Shown: positions 54,367-63,347, numbered from the stretch's first letter. The stretch is 64,000 nucleotides of DNA from Paenibacillus sp. L3-i20 (GCF_022180385.2 NZ_BQME02000001.1:2655636-2719635), one strand, 5' to 3'. Made by a program: numbers and translations. Notes: generated by a model from the sequence alone, not told the origin.

Positions 54367-55992
54367 ATGAGAGTTGCAGACATACAAGCACTGTCACTAC
54401 ATACGTTATCCTTTCACTTGCAACACATCGAGCAAATATCTTGTATTGCGGAGAGTTTCCCTGACGGGAAAGTGATAAGCAGTTATACGTTGCTTGTATG
54501 CTGTGATGGAACGGGCAAGCTCTATAGAGAAGATGAAGTGCTGTTATTTGCTAGATTCAGTGCTTTTTTGTTGCCGCCTAAAACAAGCTATCAGCTCAAA
54601 AGCAGCAATGATAGACCAGTTACTTACTATAAAATTTCTTTCATCATTACGCATATAAATGAATCGGGTATGCCTATCCTTTTTCAGGAGGAACTATTCC
54701 CAAGCTTAAGCGAGCTAAAGGTGTACCCTGCTTCTCAATTAACAGATTGGATGGAAGAGATCTACATGGGCGGGAGTAAGCAAGCAGGGCTAGCCTTTTT
54801 AGATCAAAACTTATTGTTTTTAAGGCTGATTCATTTTATTTTGCAGCATCATGTTCGACCGGGTGGGGAAGGGAATTCGATTGCTGCTGTAGAAAAAACG
54901 ATTCGTTATTTGCAGGAGCATTATTGTGACAAAATTACGGTTAGCCAGCTTGAGCAACTGTCAGGAGTACCTAATGGACAATATTCAGCGATATTCAAGG
55001 AACTGACAGGTAAGAGACCGCTGGATTATTTGACTGAGCTACGAATAAAATATTCACAAAATCTGTTGCTTGAAACCGATAAGTCACTTCGTGAAATTGC
55101 GAAGCGGGTTGGCTTTACGGATGAGTATTACTTTAATCGTAAGTTTCGTCAAACGACAGGCGTTCCACCGCGGCAGTATGCGGAAGAGATGAAGGGACGT
55201 ATTTTGTTAAGGGATTGGGCGGGAAATGAAGTGATGAGCCATTCATGGCCCCCTCGAATTATTTTCTATGGTGAAACGGTAGAGGATTTGCTAGTGCTTG
55301 GTATTGAGCCTGTAGGCGGCGGAATATGTCTTGGTGAACGGCAGTTTAATATCGAGTCTGCACAGCTGTTAAAGCCGGACTTAATTATTTTGGATAACGA
55401 GAGTAAGGAGGACTATGAACGATTTTCGCATATTGCTCCTACGCTAACGTACAACTCATTCGCTCCATTGGAAGAACGGCTATCCACATTAGGGATATGG
55501 TTTGGCAAAGAAAAGGAAGCAAAGAAATGGATAGAGATAAACAATCAACGTAAAGTAAAGATGTGGCAGGAACTGAGTCCTGTCATTAGTGAGGGCGAGA
55601 CGGCAACTGTGTTTATTCATCATCGGGGCAAACGATTGTTTGTAATGGGCACTATCGGGCTAACTTCTGTGCTCTATCATCCGAAAGGATTTGAGCCAGT
55701 AAATACTGTTAAGGAAATGCTGAATGCCAACATACCATATAAAGAAATTACGTTAGATGAACTGCAAAGTTATGCAGGTGATCGTGTGTTTATGCTTGTT
55801 CCTAGTAGTCCTCAGTCCAGAGAAGCACTAGAGGAAACACTCAGAAGTACTCAATGGAAGGCACTTGCTGCTGTGAAGCAAAATCGCACTTATTTAATTG
55901 ATGAATTAACGTGGAACCGCTGCGATGCCAATACACATAGGAAAGTGGTAGACAAGCTTTCAGAGTTGCTCTTGTTAGGGATTAATGATTGA
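54367..55992 (+). CDS. AraC regulator fused to a siderophore-binding domain (Btr-like)
   Basis: 541 residues, GTGAGGAGATAC upstream. Residues 1-165 form the sensory cupin part, about 175-280 the AraC helix-turn-helix pair (ITVSQLEQLSGVPNGQYSAI, REIAKRVGFTDEYYFNRKF, PPRQY), 285-541 a FecB-like domain (RIIFYGETVEDLLVLGIEPV, LKPDLIILDNESKEDYERF, APTLTYNSFAPLEERLSTLG, YAGDRVFMLVP). No signal peptide and no membrane helix. Its binding half is visibly the sister of the neighbouring lipoprotein at 53131. A weak Fur-like half site lies upstream at about 54318-54331. Confidence 0.9.
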   Translation: MRVADIQALSLHTLSFHLQHIEQISCIAESFPDGKVISSYTLLVCCDGTGKLYREDEVLLFARFSAFLLPPKTSYQLKSSNDRPVTYYKISFIITHINESGMPILFQEELFPSLSELKVYPASQLTDWMEEIYMGGSKQAGLAFLDQNLLFLRLIHFILQHHVRPGGEGNSIAAVEKTIRYLQEHYCDKITVSQLEQLSGVPNGQYSAIFKELTGKRPLDYLTELRIKYSQNLLLETDKSLREIAKRVGFTDEYYFNRKFRQTTGVPPRQYAEEMKGRILLRDWAGNEVMSHSWPPRIIFYGETVEDLLVLGIEPVGGGICLGERQFNIESAQLLKPDLIILDNESKEDYERFSHIAPTLTYNSFAPLEERLSTLGIWFGKEKEAKKWIEINNQRKVKMWQELSPVISEGETATVFIHHRGKRLFVMGTIGLTSVLYHPKGFEPVNTVKEMLNANIPYKEITLDELQSYAGDRVFMLVPSSPQSREALEETLRSTQWKALAAVKQNRTYLIDELTWNRCDANTHRKVVDKLSELLLLGIND

Positions 55993-55998
55993 GTATGT

Positions 55999-56034
55999 CT
56001 GCTGCTGTACGATCAATAATTAGCGCAGCAGCAG
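55999..56034 (+). terminator. hairpin after the AraC fusion
   Basis: Nine-base perfect stem CTGCTGCTG / CAGCAGCAG with a short TTT tail. Confidence 0.55.
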
Positions 56035-56035
56035 T

Positions 56036-56290
56036 TTGGATGTTCCGAATCTAACAAGAGGAGAAATGTCTTCGATTTGTTTGAAGCGTCGATTGAAGTA
56101 AAACTCGTCATAATTAAAACGATTATTCTTTCGTACAAAATAGGGAGTAGTGGTATTACCTGACTCTGAATTAAAAATGAATGAAGGCGAATCTAGCCCG
56201 GTTTTTGTCTTGTCCTTATTAAAAAAGATTAAAGCTCTGTGACGGATGTTCTCATATGCAGAGGAATGAAACGTCATAAAGTTTAGCACT
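56036..56290 (-). pseudogene. degenerate remnant, possibly AraC C-terminus
   Basis: On the minus strand an open frame ends with FNYDEFYFNRRFKQIEDISP, which looks like the last helices of an AraC domain (DEFYFNRRFK...SP), but the preceding residues do not fit and no start or upstream domain remains. Weak call. Confidence 0.4.
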
Positions 56291-56362
56291 TGCATGAATT
56301 TGATATGATCAGGAAGTAAGTGATTTGCAGGAGTGAATAACGAAGAAGAGGGAGTGAATGAG

Positions 56363-56701
56363 ATGAAGATTAACCATATCAATCTTACGGTTACCGATGT
56401 GATTGCAACGAAAGAGTTTTTGGGGAAATATTTTGGATTACAAACAAGTGAAGAAAACAGTGAAACTTTCGATGTTTTGTTCGATGATGATGGATCAGTG
56501 CTCACCTTGATGAAAGGGAAAGATGTAATGTATCCGAAAACCTTTCATATAGGATTTATTCAGGAGAGTGAGGAGAAGGTGAACGAGATTAATAAGCGCT
56601 TAAAGGATGACGGATATGATGTAAAGCCACCAAAAAGGCTGCACGGTTGGACTTTTTATGTTGAAGCTCCAGGTGGATTTACGGTCGAGGTACTGGCTTG
56701 A
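56363..56701 (+). CDS. VOC-family protein (glyoxalase/dioxygenase fold)
   Basis: 113 residues from the ATG at 56363 (AGAGGGAG upstream). Starts MKINHINLTVTDVIATKEFL, contains NSETFDVLFDDDGSVLTLMK and ends with the metal-binding strand GGFTVEVLA; complete single VOC domain of two beta-alpha-beta units. Possible roles are lyase, dioxygenase or antibiotic-binding; the sequence does not decide. Confidence 0.85.
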   Translation: MKINHINLTVTDVIATKEFLGKYFGLQTSEENSETFDVLFDDDGSVLTLMKGKDVMYPKTFHIGFIQESEEKVNEINKRLKDDGYDVKPPKRLHGWTFYVEAPGGFTVEVLA

Positions 56702-56740
56702 GGTAAATACGTTTAATAGTCATTTCCTTAGTTACAATAA

Positions 56741-56774
56741 ACAACCTCTCTCCGATACCTCGGAGAGAGGTTGT
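56741..56774. terminator. bidirectional terminator
   Basis: Perfect 15-base stem ACAACCTCTCTCCGA and complement with a four-base loop and TTTTA, between convergent genes. Confidence 0.85.
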
Positions 56775-56781
56775 TTTACAA

Positions 56782-57225
56782 CTATTGTTGTGCTTGTTCT
56801 AGCGCACGTTTTGCATACATTTCTTTGACACTGTAGTGAGTCAAGATACAGAATACGATACAACATACCGCACCTGACAAGAGGAATACAAATCCACCCT
56901 GCCAACCAAAAGCATCAGATACAAGACCTACACCAAGCCGACCAAGAGTCGCACCAAAGATATAACTCATGAAACCTCTTAGACCAACTGCGGAGCCAAC
57001 TGCAAACGAAGGGACGATTTCCATCGTTTGTACGGAAGCAAGGAATTGCGGAACATAGATAAAGCAACCAATAGCTGCTGCAAATATAGTAGTCCATAGT
57101 ACGGAATCACTTAGCCAGTAACTTTAAGCATTAAGACGGTAGATACCCACAAAACCAGACTCATGAACAAACTAAATATGACCCAAAAAAGCGAGCTAGT
57201 AGAGTTTGCTTTGAGACATAAGCTG
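56782..57225 (-). pseudogene. MFS transporter (GlpT/UhpC-like), C-terminal remnant
   Basis: The last three or four helices are readable (FIYVPQFLASVQTM in one frame, EIVPSFAVGSAVGLRGFMSY, GATLGRLGVGLVSDAFGWQG, ending VKEMYAKRALEQAQQ). A frameshift at about 57120 separates it from one more upstream helix (SLFMSLVLWVSTVLMLKVTG). The N-terminal two thirds are missing. GLRGFxSYxxGA.LG is typical of organophosphate:phosphate antiporters. Confidence 0.75.
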
Positions 57226-57271
57226 CTAGAAGAAAATTCTTTCTGATGGGAAGTGTTTTCAAAATTACCAT

Positions 57272-57286
57272 TGATAATCGTTATCA
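57272..57286 (+). promoter_or_regulatory. Fur box upstream of the AraC frame
   Basis: TGATAATCGTTATCA matches 14 of 15 positions of the 7-1-7 Fur core TGATAATNATTATCA, about 100 bases before the AraC start. Confidence 0.85.
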
Positions 57287-57385
57287 TTTCATGTAAATTG
57301 GAGTTAATAGCTTTTTATTTTAATACAATGACATTTCTAATGAACGATGAATGAGCTAAGCCAAGTAAGTGGGGAGTGTACAGAG

Positions 57386-59320
57386 ATGAGGCTAAGTGAT
57401 CACGTCGCTTTATGGAATCGTACATTGATCAATGTGATGGACATCCGGCATATTATAGTAGTTGAAGGAGAGGAGCTGCGAGGATATACGTTGCCAAGCA
57501 GCTTCTATTTATTTGCGATTCGAGGGAATGCTCTTCTTTCATTGGATGGGATCAAGCATCAAACAGAGCAGTTCTATATTCTTCACGGAGGGAAAGGAAC
57601 CAGCCTAGATATTCAAGCGGAAACGACATTCGAGTATTATCTGATTCTCTACAAGGCCGTTATATCACTTCCCTGTAGAGCAGAGATGCAACAAATGCTA
57701 GATAGAAGCTTTCCTTTTCAGCTTCAATATGGAATGGTTCCGCAGTTGCCTTTGAATATGATGATGAAAGTGCAAGAAATGGAGACTTGTTGGCAAATAG
57801 GGGGGGAGCTTCAGCGGCTTCGAGTCAAGGCGCTATTTTATCAGTGTGTTCAAGAACTCTTTAGTCAGCTTCATAAAGATGGCATTGTGATGACCAGGGC
57901 GTCCTATGTATCCCAAGCTGCACGATTTATAGAAGAGCATTATGCCAAACCAATAACGTTAGATATGTTAGCAGATATGTTGGATTGCAGCGTAGGACAT
58001 TTGGTCAAGCTGTTCAAACGGGAGATGGGTTGCAGCCCAATTCAATACGTTAATCAAGTTCGAACCACTGAAGCAAAGAAATTATTGTTGAAATCAGAGG
58101 CATCGTTGGAGGAGATTTCTTTATTCGTTGGATATGGCGATAAATATTATTTCAGTCGAAGCTTTAAGAAACATACAGGGATATCTCCGATTCAGTATCG
58201 GTTCAAGCAACGGCAGTCTGGTTTAAGCGCAAATTATCCAACGGACAGGAGCATAATGTCCATTGGCAATAGGGATTCAAAGCTCTATATTGGTAGTGAT
58301 AATCATTATCATAACGAATATAGAGGAGAGTTAACAATGTTTAGAAGTACTAAAGCGTTTGCTACCATCATGATTAGTTTGGTTTTATTATTAAGTGCTT
58401 GTTCAAGTAATGTGCCATCGAAAGGGAATGGTACAGGCGGAAATCAAGCTGCAATAGAACAGACAGCGAGGGCGAATACTGGGGGGACGGAATCGAGCAA
58501 CACGTTCCGTACAGTATCCACAATAAATGGTGATATTAAAATACCAGATAAGCCAGAACGTATTGTTGTCGATTTATATTTGGGTAGCTTTATTGCATTA
58601 GATGTAAAGCCGATTGGCACACCAAGTTTGAATCTAAAAAATCCTTATTATACGAATGATCTAAATGGAGTAGAAAATATCGGTGATTATGAAAATATTT
58701 CATTAGAGAAGATTGTTGAACTTGGGCCAGACCTAATCGTTACAGGTAATGAAGCGGCTTATGAGTCATTCAGCAAGATCGCTCCAACTGTAGTTGTTCC
58801 ATTCGGTCAGCTTAAGACCGTTCATGAAGAAGTTAATTACTTTGGTAAATTACTTGGTAAGGATAAAGAAGCAGCTGCTTGGCTTACTGATTATGACAAT
58901 CGTATAGCGATAGCACGTGAGAAAGTAAACAAAGTTATTCCACAAGAAGCAACGTTTTCAATTATGCAGGATTGGGGTAAGACGGTAGGTGTGTTTGGAG
59001 ACAATTTCGGACGCGGAGGACAAGCTATTTATCGGGCATTGGAGAGAAAGCCGCCTGCCGCTCATGCAAAAGAAATTATGGAAATTCAGTCTGTAGAAGT
59101 ATCGATGGAGTTATTGAAGGAGTATGCGGGTGATTATATTATTTTCACATCCAAAGAACTTACATTAGAAGATTTGAAGACTGACACAATTTGGTCAACT
59201 TTGGATGCAGTGGAAAATGATCGAGTTTTTATTTGGAAAGGTGAAAAATCGTGGTATTTTGATCCGATTGCAACGTTGTCACAAACCGAAGAACTTGCGG
59301 AGTGGCTAGCAGGCAAGTAG
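57386..59320 (+). CDS. AraC regulator in one open frame with a siderophore-binding lipoprotein
   Basis: A single 644-codon frame from ATG 57386 (GGGGAG upstream). Residues 1-170 are a cupin-like part (YILHGGKGTSLDIQ, TFEYYLILYK), 180-290 the AraC helix-turn-helix pair (ITLDMLADMLDCSVGHLVKL, SLEEISLFVGYGDKYYFSR, SPIQY). From about 293 to 317 the chain runs through what looks like intergenic DNA, including a Fur box translated as SDNHYHN, and enters a lipoprotein signal peptide and FecB-like domain. Either this is a membrane-spanning regulator with an outside sensor, or two products overlap in frame. The internal start is listed separately. Confidence 0.8.
   Translation: MRLSDHVALWNRTLINVMDIRHIIVVEGEELRGYTLPSSFYLFAIRGNALLSLDGIKHQTEQFYILHGGKGTSLDIQAETTFEYYLILYKAVISLPCRAEMQQMLDRSFPFQLQYGMVPQLPLNMMMKVQEMETCWQIGGELQRLRVKALFYQCVQELFSQLHKDGIVMTRASYVSQAARFIEEHYAKPITLDMLADMLDCSVGHLVKLFKREMGCSPIQYVNQVRTTEAKKLLLKSEASLEEISLFVGYGDKYYFSRSFKKHTGISPIQYRFKQRQSGLSANYPTDRSIMSIGNRDSKLYIGSDNHYHNEYRGELTMFRSTKAFATIMISLVLLLSACSSNVPSKGNGTGGNQAAIEQTARANTGGTESSNTFRTVSTINGDIKIPDKPERIVVDLYLGSFIALDVKPIGTPSLNLKNPYYTNDLNGVENIGDYENISLEKIVELGPDLIVTGNEAAYESFSKIAPTVVVPFGQLKTVHEEVNYFGKLLGKDKEAAAWLTDYDNRIAIAREKVNKVIPQEATFSIMQDWGKTVGVFGDNFGRGGQAIYRALERKPPAAHAKEIMEIQSVEVSMELLKEYAGDYIIFTSKELTLEDLKTDTIWSTLDAVENDRVFIWKGEKSWYFDPIATLSQTEELAEWLAGK
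58297..58311 (+). promoter_or_regulatory. perfect Fur box inside the AraC-lipoprotein frame
   Basis: TGATAATCATTATCA, a perfect 15-base match to the 7-1-7 Fur core, 26 bases before the internal lipoprotein ATG. It lies in translated sequence. Confidence 0.92.
58337..59320 (+). CDS. siderophore-binding lipoprotein, probable internal start
   Basis: 327 residues if translated from the ATG at 58337, which has AGAGGAGAG at a good distance and a perfect Fur box in front. The signal peptide KAFATIMISLVLLLSAC has lipobox LSAC (C22). Domain blocks: GDIKIPDKPERIVVDLYLGS, LGPDLIVTGNEAAYESFSKI, GDNFGRGGQAIYRALERKPP, AGDYIIFTSKE. It is paralogous to the lipoprotein at 48383. It is in the same frame as the AraC gene and nested at its 3' end. 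Likely receptor for the FecCD permeases downstream. Confidence 0.85.
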   Translation: MFRSTKAFATIMISLVLLLSACSSNVPSKGNGTGGNQAAIEQTARANTGGTESSNTFRTVSTINGDIKIPDKPERIVVDLYLGSFIALDVKPIGTPSLNLKNPYYTNDLNGVENIGDYENISLEKIVELGPDLIVTGNEAAYESFSKIAPTVVVPFGQLKTVHEEVNYFGKLLGKDKEAAAWLTDYDNRIAIAREKVNKVIPQEATFSIMQDWGKTVGVFGDNFGRGGQAIYRALERKPPAAHAKEIMEIQSVEVSMELLKEYAGDYIIFTSKELTLEDLKTDTIWSTLDAVENDRVFIWKGEKSWYFDPIATLSQTEELAEWLAGK

Positions 59321-59456
59321 CTCTGAATAGGCTCGCTTTGTTTGTAAAGGATAACAAAGTGGAATTTCAGTAGTGTTTGGGAGTGGTATGTGCAGGAATG
59401 TACAAAGAAAATATCACAAATATCCATTGTCAGATGGTGTAAACTACCGTACAATT

Positions 59457-59471
59457 TGATATTGATTATCA
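59457..59471 (+). promoter_or_regulatory. Fur box before the ABC exporter
   Basis: TGATATTGATTATCA matches 14 of 15 positions of the Fur 7-1-7 core, about 40 bases before the start of the exporter gene. Confidence 0.8.
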
Positions 59472-59510
59472 ATTTCAAATAAAGCGAGTAGAGAAGGAGT
59501 GTAGTAGTCA

Positions 59511-61226
59511 TTGTTAGTTCGGCGTTTTTTTTCCTATTATCAACCATATAAAAGCTTGTTCATGCTTGACTTTGGCTGTGCGGTACTTGCAGGTTTGCTG
59601 GAGCTTGCATTTCCGCTTGTCGTAAATAAGTTTATTGATGATCTGTTGCCAAAAGGTGAATGGATGATTATCGTATGGGCTTCGATCGGTTTAGTAGCAT
59701 TGTATGCAGTTAATACTGTGCTGCTCTATATCGTTAACTATTGGGGCCATACGCTAGGCATCAATATTGAAACAGATATGCGGAAGAGGCTTTTCGAGCA
59801 TATTCAGAAGCTTTCTTTCCGATTTTTTGATAACACAAAAACGGGCCATCTAATGAGCCGATTGACTAATGATATGATGCAGATTGGTGAGATGGCTCAT
59901 CATGGACCAGAGGATCTGTTTATTGCGGTCATGACATTAGTTGGTTCTTTCGTCCTCATGTTATTAATAAATTGGAAGCTTGCTGTTCTTACGTTTATTG
60001 TCGTGCCAGTAATCATTTGGCTTGTTGTTTACTTTAACGGGAAGATGACCAAAGCTATTCACCAGCTGTTTACGGACATTGGTGATTTCAATGCGAGAGT
60101 AGAAGACAATGTCGGCGGAATTCGTGTTGTCCAAGCATTTGCGAATGAAGAGCATGAGAAAAAGCAATTTGCCGTTAATAACAGCAGATTCCGATTCACA
60201 AAGCTAGTCTCTTATAAATTGATTGCACTAAATGGTTCTATCAGTTACATGATGATGCGTTTCGTTACGATGTTCGTTATGGTATGCGGTACTTGGTTCG
60301 TTATCCAAGGTGAGCTGACTAATGGCGAGTTTATAGGCTTCCTTCTTCTAACGAATGTGTTTTTTAAACCTATCGAAAAGATTAACGCTATTATTGAAAG
60401 TTATCCGCAAGGTTTCGCTGGTTTCAAACGTTATATCGATCTATTGGATACAGATCCTGACGTAGCGGACACTCCGAATGCCGTAGATATGAATGAGTTG
60501 AAGAGAGAAATATCCTTCAACAATGTATCTTTTGGCTATGAAAAAGAGTCAGAAGTATTAAAGGATATTAGTCTTGTCGTTCGAAAAGGTGAGACAGTAG
60601 CTTTCGTTGGTCCATCTGGGGCAGGCAAGACAACATTGTGCAGTTTGCTGCCACGTTTCTATGAAGTGGAGTCTGGATCAATCACGATTGACGGCATGGA
60701 TATTCGCGATATAAAGCTTAGTTCTTTGCGAAGTCAGATTGGTATTGTTCAGCAAGATGTATTCCTCTTTTCAGGCTCTATTCGTGAAAATATACTTTAC
60801 GGCAAGCTGGGTGCTTCGGAGGCTGAAGTTTGGGAAGCAGCTAGGCGAGCTCGCTTGGAGCAATTTATTCGTGAGCAGCCGGAAGGATTGGATACGATTA
60901 TCGGAGAACGAGGAGTTAAATTGTCTGGTGGACAAAAGCAGCGCCTATCGATAGCTAGAATGTTCTTGAAGAACCCGCCAATTCTAATATTGGATGAGGC
61001 AACATCGGCACTTGATACAGAGACAGAGGCAATTATTCAGCAATCGCTTGCCGAGTTATCGGAAGGTCGTACTACACTTGTTATTGCTCACCGACTTGCG
61101 ACGATCAAAAATGCAGATCGTATCGTTGTAGTCACTGAAAATGGTGTAGATGAACAGGGACGACATGAAGAACTCATTCAAAGAAATGGTATTTATAGCA
61201 GACTTCATCACGCTCAATTCGGATAA
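59511..61226 (+). CDS. ABC exporter, fused membrane and ATPase domains (MsbA/LmrA type)
   Basis: 571 residues starting at TTG with GAAGGAGTG upstream. Six transmembrane helices (to about 310), then Walker A GPSGAGKTT (about residue 367), Q-loop GIVQQDVFLFSG, signature LSGGQKQRLSIARMF, Walker B PILILDEATSALD and H-loop VIAHRLATI. Half-transporters of this kind homodimerise and export drugs, lipids or peptides. Its place between a siderophore receptor and the FecCD permeases, under a Fur box, suggests siderophore export or release. Not a substitute for the importer ATPase. Confidence 0.9.
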   Translation: MLVRRFFSYYQPYKSLFMLDFGCAVLAGLLELAFPLVVNKFIDDLLPKGEWMIIVWASIGLVALYAVNTVLLYIVNYWGHTLGINIETDMRKRLFEHIQKLSFRFFDNTKTGHLMSRLTNDMMQIGEMAHHGPEDLFIAVMTLVGSFVLMLLINWKLAVLTFIVVPVIIWLVVYFNGKMTKAIHQLFTDIGDFNARVEDNVGGIRVVQAFANEEHEKKQFAVNNSRFRFTKLVSYKLIALNGSISYMMMRFVTMFVMVCGTWFVIQGELTNGEFIGFLLLTNVFFKPIEKINAIIESYPQGFAGFKRYIDLLDTDPDVADTPNAVDMNELKREISFNNVSFGYEKESEVLKDISLVVRKGETVAFVGPSGAGKTTLCSLLPRFYEVESGSITIDGMDIRDIKLSSLRSQIGIVQQDVFLFSGSIRENILYGKLGASEAEVWEAARRARLEQFIREQPEGLDTIIGERGVKLSGGQKQRLSIARMFLKNPPILILDEATSALDTETEAIIQQSLAELSEGRTTLVIAHRLATIKNADRIVVVTENGVDEQGRHEELIQRNGIYSRLHHAQFG

Positions 61227-61253
61227 GTCAGATTAAACTGTATAGGAGACATT

Positions 61254-62312
61254 ATGGCACTAACAAATCTACCTCGTGCATCGAATGTTCCGGCTCCGGA
61301 GGGGGCCATGATCAAGAGTCGGCCATTGGCAGCTACTATAATTATGCTTGGAGGCATAATAGCTCTAGTATTCGGAATTGGACTTGCTGTCTCCTTCGGG
61401 GCAGCTGATATTCCGTTTGCAGTCGTATGGGACGCCATCTTTAACTTTAATCCTGAAATTAACGAACATCAAATTATTCAAGAATCCAGACTGCCGCGTG
61501 TGCTTGCTGGCGCTATGGTTGGCGCTTGTTTTGCAGTTTCAGGAGCAATTATGCAAGGGATGACGCGTAATCCACTTGCTGATTCCGGCTTACTCGGACT
61601 TAATGCCGGTTCTGGCTTTGTTATTGCGCTCTGTTTTGCTTTTTTTCCAGGCATGCCGTATATGTATCTCATCATGTATTCTTTTTTGGGAGCGGGTCTT
61701 GGTGCGGGAATTGTTTATGGCATTGGAGCATTAGCCAAAGGCGGTTTAACTCCAGTAAGACTCGTATTAGCTGGTGCTGCTCTTAGTGCATTGCTTAGTG
61801 CACTTAGCGAAGGGATTGCCCTGTACTTTCGTATCGGACAGAATCTAGCGTTTTGGTACGCTGGGGGAGTAGCTGGAACGAAGTGGATTCAATTGAAAGT
61901 GATGTTCCCTTGGATCGTTGTAGCTATTATAGCTGCAATCATTTTATCACGTTCTATTACGATGCTAAGTCTAGGCGACGACATCGCACGTGGATTAGGT
62001 CAACGAACGAATCTAGTTAAACTAGCGTGTACGATTGTTGTTCTAGTTCTTGCTGGTTCAGCTGTTTCAGTAGCAGGGGCTGTTGGTTTCGTAGGGCTGA
62101 TCGTTCCCCATCTTACTCGCAAGTTGGTTGGTGTCGATTATCGTTGGATTATTCCATGCTCAGCTATTCTTGGAAGTTTGCTTGTCGTGTTTGCGGACCT
62201 TGGTGCTAGGATGGTTAATCCGCCGGCAGAAACACCAGTCGGTGCTATCATTGCCTTAATAGGTGTTCCGTTCTTCCTTTATTTAGCCCGCAAGGAACGG
62301 AGGGAACTGTAG
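61254..62312 (+). CDS. FecCD-family iron-siderophore permease (first subunit)
   Basis: 352 residues, TAGGAGACATT before the ATG. About nine to ten helices with the FecCD marks: FNPEINEHQIIQESRLPRVL, GAMVGACFAVSGAIMQGMTR, NPLADSGLLGLNAGSG, and AGAVGFVGLIVPHLTRKLVG. The GFVGLIVPH motif contacts the ATPase. It is 27 bases after the exporter and joined to the second permease. The ATPase is not in the window. Confidence 0.92.
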   Translation: MALTNLPRASNVPAPEGAMIKSRPLAATIIMLGGIIALVFGIGLAVSFGAADIPFAVVWDAIFNFNPEINEHQIIQESRLPRVLAGAMVGACFAVSGAIMQGMTRNPLADSGLLGLNAGSGFVIALCFAFFPGMPYMYLIMYSFLGAGLGAGIVYGIGALAKGGLTPVRLVLAGAALSALLSALSEGIALYFRIGQNLAFWYAGGVAGTKWIQLKVMFPWIVVAIIAAIILSRSITMLSLGDDIARGLGQRTNLVKLACTIVVLVLAGSAVSVAGAVGFVGLIVPHLTRKLVGVDYRWIIPCSAILGSLLVVFADLGARMVNPPAETPVGAIIALIGVPFFLYLARKERREL

Positions 62313-63347
62313 ATGTCATTCGTAACAGCAGAGCAGATTGAACAGAAACGACGTAAAAAGGGTAATGTCGTTCTTGCCATTTTTGTATTTCTAATCATTG
62401 CTGGATTTCTTGTTAGTATGAGTACTGGATTTTCTAAACTTTCACCAGTAGATATTTTCTGGACCATTGTCGGTAAAGGAACTCCTAATCAAGAGTTGAT
62501 ATTGTTTGAATTCCGCTTGCCGAGGATCGTGTTGTCTGTATTAATTGGTGCTGGACTAGCGGTATCCGGCTGTATTATGCAAGCAATATCACGGAATGCG
62601 CTCGCTGATCCGGGTATTCTTGGTATAAACGCTGGAGCAGGCATTATGGTTATGTTATTCTTTTCCTTCTTCCCGTCTAATATGGCGGCACCATTGTTTA
62701 TGTTGCCCATTCTAGCATTTGTTGGAGCAGGATTAACAGCAACGCTTATATTCGTGCTTGCTTACAAGCGACATGAAGGACTATCGCCTACAAGATTGCT
62801 ACTGACAGGAATAGCGATCGCAGCTGGTATAAGTGCTGCGATGATCGTATTAACACTGAAACTGAGTCCAGAGAAATATGACTTTGTAGCAACTTGGCTT
62901 GCAGGGAGCATATGGGGTACAAATTGGAAGTTTGTATTAACATTGCTGCCATGGATTTTAGTACTAATTCCGTATGTCATGATGAAATCGAAAACGATTA
63001 ATGTGTTGAACTTAGGAGATGTTACAGCGAGAGGGCTCGGTGTACATATTTCTAGGGAGCAGATGAAATTACTGGCAGCAGCTGTAGCGCTATCTGCGGC
63101 GAGCGTCGCAGTAAGTGGTGGAATCGGTTTCGTTGGTTTGATTGCACCACATCTTGCTAGACGATTGATAGGGCCGAAGCATGAAATTTTGTTACCGGTA
63201 TCTGCATTAGTGGGTGGTTTGCTTGTTATGGTCGCTGATACAATTGGAAGATGGATCTTACAACCATCGGAAATTCCAACAGGTATCGTCGTAGCCGTTA
63301 TTGGAGCACCATACTTCCTATATTTATTAGCACGTTCTCGCACATAG
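62313..63347 (+). CDS. FecCD-family iron-siderophore permease (second subunit)
   Basis: 344 residues whose ATG follows the stop of the first permease directly; GGAGGG lies within the end of that gene. Motifs: EFRLPRIVLSVLIGAGLAVS, GCIMQAISRNALADPGILGI, NAGAGIMV, GGIGFVGLIAPHLARRLIG. With the first subunit it forms the heterodimeric channel. A shared FhuC/YusV-type ATPase encoded elsewhere is expected. Confidence 0.92.
   Translation: MSFVTAEQIEQKRRKKGNVVLAIFVFLIIAGFLVSMSTGFSKLSPVDIFWTIVGKGTPNQELILFEFRLPRIVLSVLIGAGLAVSGCIMQAISRNALADPGILGINAGAGIMVMLFFSFFPSNMAAPLFMLPILAFVGAGLTATLIFVLAYKRHEGLSPTRLLLTGIAIAAGISAAMIVLTLKLSPEKYDFVATWLAGSIWGTNWKFVLTLLPWILVLIPYVMMKSKTINVLNLGDVTARGLGVHISREQMKLLAAAVALSAASVAVSGGIGFVGLIAPHLARRLIGPKHEILLPVSALVGGLLVMVADTIGRWILQPSEIPTGIVVAVIGAPYFLYLLARSRT

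Noticed and set aside
56020..56505. 161-codon minus-strand frame
   Set aside because: Its first half is the shadow of the VOC gene; only the last part (56036-56290) looks coding and is listed as a weak remnant.
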